A stretch of DNA of 64,000 nt. It comes from a candidate division WOR-1 bacterium RIFOXYB2_FULL_45_9. Lineage in GTDB: Bacteria; Margulisbacteria; WOR-1; O2-12-FULL-45-9; XYB2-FULL-48-7. Numbering within the stretch: the stretch's first letter is position 1; every line of letters begins with the position of its first letter. The notes beneath the pieces were generated by a model. It saw only the letters and a list, made by a program, of their open reading frames with translations. It did not search any database and had not been told where the DNA came from. The stretch spans positions 704,815-768,814 of the forward strand of contig MEUD01000001.1 in NCBI GenBank assembly GCA_001771575.1. The letters are read 5' to 3'. The position numbers were made by a program, and so were the translations under genes. This document shows, one piece after another, positions 59,114 to 64,000 of this stretch.

Positions 59114-59899
59114 CTATTTATTAAGCGACCAGTCAATTTCACTCCCCGCCCCGACCGGAATAAACCGCTCCCCATACGCCGCCTTGAACTGTTTAATCGC
59201 CTTTTCTCCAGTGCAGTGGCAGGGTGCCACAAAAACAACACCGATCTTTTTAAATTCGGAAATAATCTTCTCTATTGCCTCCGCGCTTTTTGAAGCCAAA
59301 TGGAAACCGCCCAACACCGCAAAAACCGTTTTACCAAGCAACTTAACAGCCGTTCTAACTATCGTAACTATCCCCGGGTGGGCACAGCCGGTAATAATTA
59401 TTAAACCCCGCGGGGTATCAATGACCAGCGCCTGCTCAATTATCCCCTTTCCCAGAGATCCCGTGCTGTAAATGTCCCTGGCTAACCTGGTAAAACCGTC
59501 GATCCTGATCGGTTTAGCTCCGCTCGCCTTGATCTCTTTTTGATAAGTTTCCGAGAACGAGGCGGGAAGAAAAACTTTGACCCGATGATTATGGCACAGA
59601 AAACTGAATAGTCCGCCGCTATGGTCCCAGTGGTTGTGGGAAATAAAAATGTCTCCGACCAAAACCGGGGATATTTTCAGCTTTCTTATGTTAGCCAGCA
59701 AAACCTCCGGCTTCCCCCCGGTGTCAAAAAGGATAGTTCTACCCTGATATTTGATCAAGGCAGAAAATCCCCACGCGGGCTTGACGTCTGGCCGGATCGA
59801 AACATTATCGTAAAGAAATTTAATTCTTACGTCTTTATCGGCTCTTTTTGATCTCTTCTTCAACTTCTTCCGCCCCTTCGGCGTAAAACTTCTCCTCAT
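59114..59899 (-). CDS. MBL-fold metallohydrolase (5' end uncertain)
   Basis: GDIFISHNHWDHSGGL; TGCAHPGIVTIV; FVAPCHCTGEKAIKQFK. N-terminal part of the ORF overlaps the upstream gene. Confidence 0.85.
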   Translation of the reverse strand: MRRSFTPKGRKKLKKRSKRADKDVRIKFLYDNVSIRPDVKPAWGFSALIKYQGRTILFDTGGKPEVLLANIRKLKISPVLVGDIFISHNHWDHSGGLFSFLCHNHRVKVFLPASFSETYQKEIKASGAKPIRIDGFTRLARDIYSTGSLGKGIIEQALVIDTPRGLIIITGCAHPGIVTIVRTAVKLLGKTVFAVLGGFHLASKSAEAIEKIISEFKKIGVVFVAPCHCTGEKAIKQFKAAYGERFIPVGAGSEIDWSLNK

Positions 59900-60137
59900 C
59901 CGGCGCTAGCTCCCTGAGCAAACGAAGAAATTCCCCGGCATGGACCCGCTCTTCATCGGCAATATCCTTGAGCACTTCCTGCGCCAGCTTGTTGTCGGTC
60001 GATTCGGCCAGCTGCATATAAAGCTGGATCGCTTCGTATTCGGCGGCAACCATAAAACGGATCGCGCGGATCAATTCCTCGGGCGTAACCTTCCGACCTT
60101 CTTTTAAACCGGAAAACGGCGTTCCAAACTCAGGCAT
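59835..60137 (-). CDS. Ferritin-like/rubrerythrin-like protein
   Basis: 100 aa: MVAAEYEAIQLYMQLAE...DIADEERVHAGEFLRLL (ExxE, ExxH). Confidence 0.8.
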   Translation of the reverse strand: MPEFGTPFSGLKEGRKVTPEELIRAIRFMVAAEYEAIQLYMQLAESTDNKLAQEVLKDIADEERVHAGEFLRLLRELAPDEEKFYAEGAEEVEEEIKKSR

Positions 60138-60199
60138 GACTTTTCCTCCTATATTAAATGGTCCCTTTAATTATACCGGATGAACCGATAAAACACGCA

Positions 60200-60511
60200 T
60201 TATACTTTAAGCAAATAATCGGCGACCGCTTTGTATAAAGCGGTGATCGCCAGGATAGAACAGTGAAGATGCTCCACTGGAAGAGTGCCGGCTAGCCGGT
60301 CGATCACTTGACCGGCCGAGATCAATAACGCCCTCTTAATGGTATTTTTGTCAGCCAGACTCGCGACAAACTCCACGCAAGCCCTGGTTGCTTCACACCC
60401 TTGAGTATAATATTTAACTTCCGTGATCACTCCGTCTTCGATAATAAGATAAAATTCCATCTCTTCGCCGCAAATCCCTTTGACATAGGACGAAGCGGTC
60501 GGGCCATTCAT
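60200..60511 (-). CDS. NifU/IscU-like iron-sulfur scaffold-type protein
   Basis: MNGPTASSYVKGICGEEMEFYLIIEDGVITEVKYYTQGCEATRACVEFVASL...HLHCSILAITALYKAVADY. Confidence 0.65.
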   Translation of the reverse strand: MNGPTASSYVKGICGEEMEFYLIIEDGVITEVKYYTQGCEATRACVEFVASLADKNTIKRALLISAGQVIDRLAGTLPVEHLHCSILAITALYKAVADYLLKV

Positions 60512-60524
60512 CCGCCCAAAATAT

Positions 60525-61388
60525 TTATCGATGGCAGAGCTCCCTGCGGGCGGCAAGCGGCAAATCCAAGGGGTAAGCCAAAGTTAGTTCTTTGCCTTTA
60601 TCAGTCAAAGCAAAGACCGGGATCGACCTTGACAACTGCGCTTTGGCCAGCGGCTTGAACTTCTCCCGGATGCCTGATAAAGCGCAACTCCAAACTAAAT
60701 CAGCGTATTCTCTAACCATATCGGTTTCTTTCTCCCCAATCCCGGTCGTGCAGACCACCAGAATGGTTATGCTTGCCCCTGACTCATTTTCCAGCCGTCT
60801 TATCTCTTCCAGCCTGCCGGCCGATGCTCCGCAAACCGTTACTGCGATATTTTTATAACCGTTTTGGATCGCCGTCTTGACTCCGCTCACCTGATCGATC
60901 GCCCCTTTCCGGGAAGCGATCAAACACCCTAGCCGTTTTAATTCCTTAATAATCTCTCGGATCGGCGTAGTTACAACCAAACTGTTTAGACGCGCCCCGA
61001 TCCCCTGGACAACCTCCGGCCGATTGGTGATCACCGTACCGACCCCTTCGCAGACAACGACCGCCGCATCGATCATCCGTTTTTTCAAGCCGAACATCAT
61101 TAGCTCGGAGGCGCCGTACGGGATGGCAATCTCTTCGAAAGTAAGTTGTCTTTTTCCGGTGAATAATCCATATTCACGGATCTTGGATTCGATCGCCTCT
61201 TTGATCGCCCGCTTAAGCGCTTCTTTGTCTGACCCGGCCGTCCGGCTAAACCCCTTGTACAAACGGCTGGCCAGTGGACAAAAGGACATAGTAGGCTCTG
61301 AAACCTCAATAACTTTTCCTCCCGAGATCATCACCTGGGAAGAAAAATATTTAATTATATGAAAGTCCCTCTCCGCGATACCTAACAT
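60525..61388 (-). CDS. DUF2099/methanogenesis-marker-8-like protein
   Basis: 287 aa: VIEVSEPTMSFCPLASRLY...VVCEGVGTVITNRPEVVQGIGARLNSLVVTTPI. Confidence 0.6.
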   Translation of the reverse strand: MLGIAERDFHIIKYFSSQVMISGGKVIEVSEPTMSFCPLASRLYKGFSRTAGSDKEALKRAIKEAIESKIREYGLFTGKRQLTFEEIAIPYGASELMMFGLKKRMIDAAVVVCEGVGTVITNRPEVVQGIGARLNSLVVTTPIREIIKELKRLGCLIASRKGAIDQVSGVKTAIQNGYKNIAVTVCGASAGRLEEIRRLENESGASITILVVCTTGIGEKETDMVREYADLVWSCALSGIREKFKPLAKAQLSRSIPVFALTDKGKELTLAYPLDLPLAARRELCHR

Positions 61389-62243
61389 TTATCCCTCTTT
61401 TAATTGTTCCCAGATTTTTATCAGTTCGCTTTTTATGGCGCTGTCGCTGTATTCGACGATCGTCTTACCGGCAACCATTGCTTCAACAACCGCCTTGTCA
61501 AACGCGATCTTGCCGATAACCGGGATCCTCTCTTCTTTGCAATAGTTCTCGATCTGTCCGGTCATTTCCGGGTTAAGGTCGTATTTATTGATCACCAGGC
61601 TAACCGAAACGTTAAAATGCCTTGCCACATCAATTACCCGCTTTGCATCGTGTAAACCAGAGAGGGTTGGCTCCGTAACGATCAGCGCCTGATCGACCCC
61701 GGTCAAAGACGCGATCACCGGACAGCCGATCCCCGGCGGACCATCAATTATCACATAGTCTAGGTTGTTTTTTTTAGCCAGATCACGGGCCGCCTGGCGG
61801 ACCTTGGCGACCAGTTTTCCGGAATTTTCTTCGGCAATCCCAAGTTTAGCGTGGACAAATGGACCATGCCTGGTCTCGGAAATAAACCACTCGCCAGCCA
61901 GGTTCTCTTCCATCCGGATCGCCTTGACCGGGCAAATATAACTGCAAAGAGCACACCCTTCACAGGAAAACGACTCGACCGTATAATCAGGTGTGATCGC
62001 ATTAAACCGGCAGATATCCCGGCATTTGCCACACCGCGTACATAGCTCACGATCAATAAGGGCAGTTTTACCGCTTCTAAACTCATGGCGCTCCCTTATC
62101 GTTGCCCGCAGGAGCAAATGAAGGTCAGCCGCGTCAACATCGCAATCAACCATGACCTTGTTCCGGGCCAGGGCCGCCAGCGAGGCGGTAATAACCGTCT
62201 TACCGGTCCCTCCCTTACCGCTGATAACAACTATTTGCTTCAT
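61389..62243 (-). CDS. MinD-superfamily P-loop ATPase with inserted ferredoxin domain
   Basis: MKQIVVISGKGGTGKTVITASLAAL; CTRCGKCRDICRFNAI, CEGCALCSYICPVKAI. Confidence 0.9.
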   Translation of the reverse strand: MKQIVVISGKGGTGKTVITASLAALARNKVMVDCDVDAADLHLLLRATIRERHEFRSGKTALIDRELCTRCGKCRDICRFNAITPDYTVESFSCEGCALCSYICPVKAIRMEENLAGEWFISETRHGPFVHAKLGIAEENSGKLVAKVRQAARDLAKKNNLDYVIIDGPPGIGCPVIASLTGVDQALIVTEPTLSGLHDAKRVIDVARHFNVSVSLVINKYDLNPEMTGQIENYCKEERIPVIGKIAFDKAVVEAMVAGKTIVEYSDSAIKSELIKIWEQLKEG

Positions 62244-63148
62244 GCGCTAACCCTTTGCTCGATCCGTTTAAAAAGATCAAAAAATGACTTTCTATATTCC
62301 GGTAAGACTTCGATCAGCGGAATCCCGGTAGAATACGCCTGGGCAATCTCTTTTTTAAAAGGGATCTTAAGCAAGACCTCAATATTTTCCGCCGCGCAAT
62401 AAGAATCGGTCTTATCGTCTCCCAGATCAGATCTGTTTATGACCACGCCAAAAGGGATCCCCAGCTTGCGGACCGTTTCAACCGCCAAGATCAGATCATT
62501 CAAGCCAAATGGGGTTGGCTCGGTGACCAGCAGGCAAAAATCGCTCCCTTTGATCGCGGCAATTACCGGACACGACGTCCCAGGCGGCGAATCGATGATC
62601 ACGGTTCGCTCCTGATCGATAAGTTCTTTGACCTGTCTGATCAGCGGGGGCGACATCGTCTCACCAACATTAAGACGCCCCTGAACGAACCGGAGTTCGC
62701 CTTTCTTGCCGGTTTCGATCCGGCCGATCTCCCTGCCCTGTTCGGTAATCGCCTGCCGCGGACAAAGAAGAGAGCAGGCGCCGCAACTGTGGCACATGGC
62801 CGGAAAGACCAGGACCTTACTTTTAGCGACAACAATAGCGCTGTATTCGCAAACCTCGGCACAGCACCCGCAATAATCGCATTTACCTTCGTCGACTACC
62901 GGAATTAAAACCGAAGCACCGGCGGTCTTTCCTATCTCCGGCTTGATAAAAATAGCCGCGTTAGGCTCTTCCACATCACAATCCAGCAATTGGACGTTCC
63001 GCTCAAGCGATAAGGCTAACGAAGTGGCTATTAGGGTCTTACCGGTTCCCCCCTTGCCTGAAGCAACCGCAATGATCCGCATTTTCCGGAAATTTGTTTC
63101 GATCTGTTTTTGGTTAATGGGCATCGGCTTTCTCTCACACTTTTTCAT
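62240..63148 (-). CDS. MinD-superfamily P-loop ATPase with inserted ferredoxin domain (paralog)
   Basis: IIAVASGKGGTGKTLIATSLALSL; CDYCGCCAEVCEYSAI, CHSCGACSLLCPRQAI; 4-bp overlaps with both neighbours. Confidence 0.9.
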   Translation of the reverse strand: MKKCERKPMPINQKQIETNFRKMRIIAVASGKGGTGKTLIATSLALSLERNVQLLDCDVEEPNAAIFIKPEIGKTAGASVLIPVVDEGKCDYCGCCAEVCEYSAIVVAKSKVLVFPAMCHSCGACSLLCPRQAITEQGREIGRIETGKKGELRFVQGRLNVGETMSPPLIRQVKELIDQERTVIIDSPPGTSCPVIAAIKGSDFCLLVTEPTPFGLNDLILAVETVRKLGIPFGVVINRSDLGDDKTDSYCAAENIEVLLKIPFKKEIAQAYSTGIPLIEVLPEYRKSFFDLFKRIEQRVSA

Positions 63149-63912
63149 TTCGACAACATTTTAAATATCTCATCAACAATCCCTATCATATTTTTCCTGG
63201 CAGGTGAATCCATTGTTTCGCCAACCAACGGCCGACCATCGTCGCCGGCCGCCGCGATCTTCGGATCAAGCGGCAACCGACCTAAAAAGGGGACCCCCAT
63301 CTCCCGCGCCGCTTTCTCGCCTCCGCCTTTCTTGAACAGCTCACTCTCTGTCCCGCAATGTGGGCAAATAAACCCGCTCATGTTCTCAACAATACCCAGG
63401 ACCGGCACGTTTAATTCCTTAACAAAATTGACCGCCTTCCTGGAATCAAGAAGCGCGACCCCCTGCGGCGTGGTGACGATCACCACCCCATCGAGGTTGG
63501 CGACCAGCTGGATCAAAGAAAGCGGTTCATCTCCAGTCCCTGGTGGAGAGTCAATTATTAGATAATCCAACTCTCCCCACTCCACATCCTCAACGAATTG
63601 CTTAATGGCTTTCATTTTTAACGGCCCTCGCCAAATAATGGGATTGTCTTGATCTTTGAATAATAAGGCCAGGCTGATGATTTTTAGGCTCTGGTTTATT
63701 TCAAAAGGAATAATTTTTCCGGAACCATCAGAAAGAATTTCGCCTTTCGATCCGCTCATCATCGCCAGGCTTGGGCCATGCAGATCGGCATCCAATATGC
63801 CAACTTTTTTCCCTCGTTCACTTAAGCCATAAGCCAGGTTTATGGCCACTGTGCTTTTTCCAACGCCCCCTTTATTGCTCATCACCATTATCTTGTGTTT
63901 TATCTTTTCCAT
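63145..63912 (-). CDS. Mrp/NBP35-family iron-sulfur carrier ATPase
   Basis: KIMVMSNKGGVGKSTVAINLAYGLSERGKKVGILDADLHGPSL; FICPHCGTES. Start set at MEKIKHK. Confidence 0.9.
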   Translation of the reverse strand: MEKIKHKIMVMSNKGGVGKSTVAINLAYGLSERGKKVGILDADLHGPSLAMMSGSKGEILSDGSGKIIPFEINQSLKIISLALLFKDQDNPIIWRGPLKMKAIKQFVEDVEWGELDYLIIDSPPGTGDEPLSLIQLVANLDGVVIVTTPQGVALLDSRKAVNFVKELNVPVLGIVENMSGFICPHCGTESELFKKGGGEKAAREMGVPFLGRLPLDPKIAAAGDDGRPLVGETMDSPARKNMIGIVDEIFKMLSK

Positions 63913-64000
63913 AAAATCCCTTTCTTTATTTTGATTGAATATCAAAAATACAAATCTCTTTTCCCCTGCTGCAATTGCCTAATCTTATCAACTGTTCTTT

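Noticed and set aside
1-64000. CRISPR arrays
   Set aside because: No regularly spaced direct repeats noticed; the Cas4-like motif belongs to a TM0106-type nuclease, not a cas locus.

Overview
The window reads as one contig from a Gram-negative-type bacterium, possibly a candidate-phylum lineage (taxonomy is inference only). Core part (about 1-15.9 kb, mostly minus strand): partial rpoC, rpoB, rplL, rplJ, rplA, rplK, nusG, secE, tRNA-Trp(CCA), rpmG, then hom, prs, a lipoprotein, an SLH protein and miaB. Accessory part (about 15.9-52.3 kb): (i) a large serine recombinase plus HTH gene bounded by perfect 163-bp inverted repeats that carry the recombinase 3' end and the miaB start; (ii) two inverted copies of a conserved 369-bp apparently non-coding element, each next to a truncated miaB-like N-terminus and bracketing about 34 kb; (iii) a 3389-aa M23/NHL/FlgD-like surface protein with a tandem lipoprotein/M23 duplication; (iv) a trio of overlapping tyrosine recombinases (RIT-like); (v) a small-gene cluster with a SLOG/DprA-like protein and Cys-rich mini-proteins; (vi) a tightly coupled minus-strand operon of TM0106-like RecB nuclease, SNF2 helicase, a 64-aa protein, an SMC/RloC-like ATPase with a possible C-terminal HEPN motif, an AbiV/HEPN-like protein, and type III-like Mod and Res, which is the best candidate for an undescribed composite defence system; (vii) a tyrosine-recombinase-like domain fused to an NTPase and a membrane tail. 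The right end (52.4-64 kb) holds a C39-like peptidase, a GH130-like enzyme, a GT4 fusion, YibE/F, and an Fe-S/MinD/Mrp cluster. No CRISPR array or rRNA was seen. All family calls come from motif reading by eye; no searches were run.
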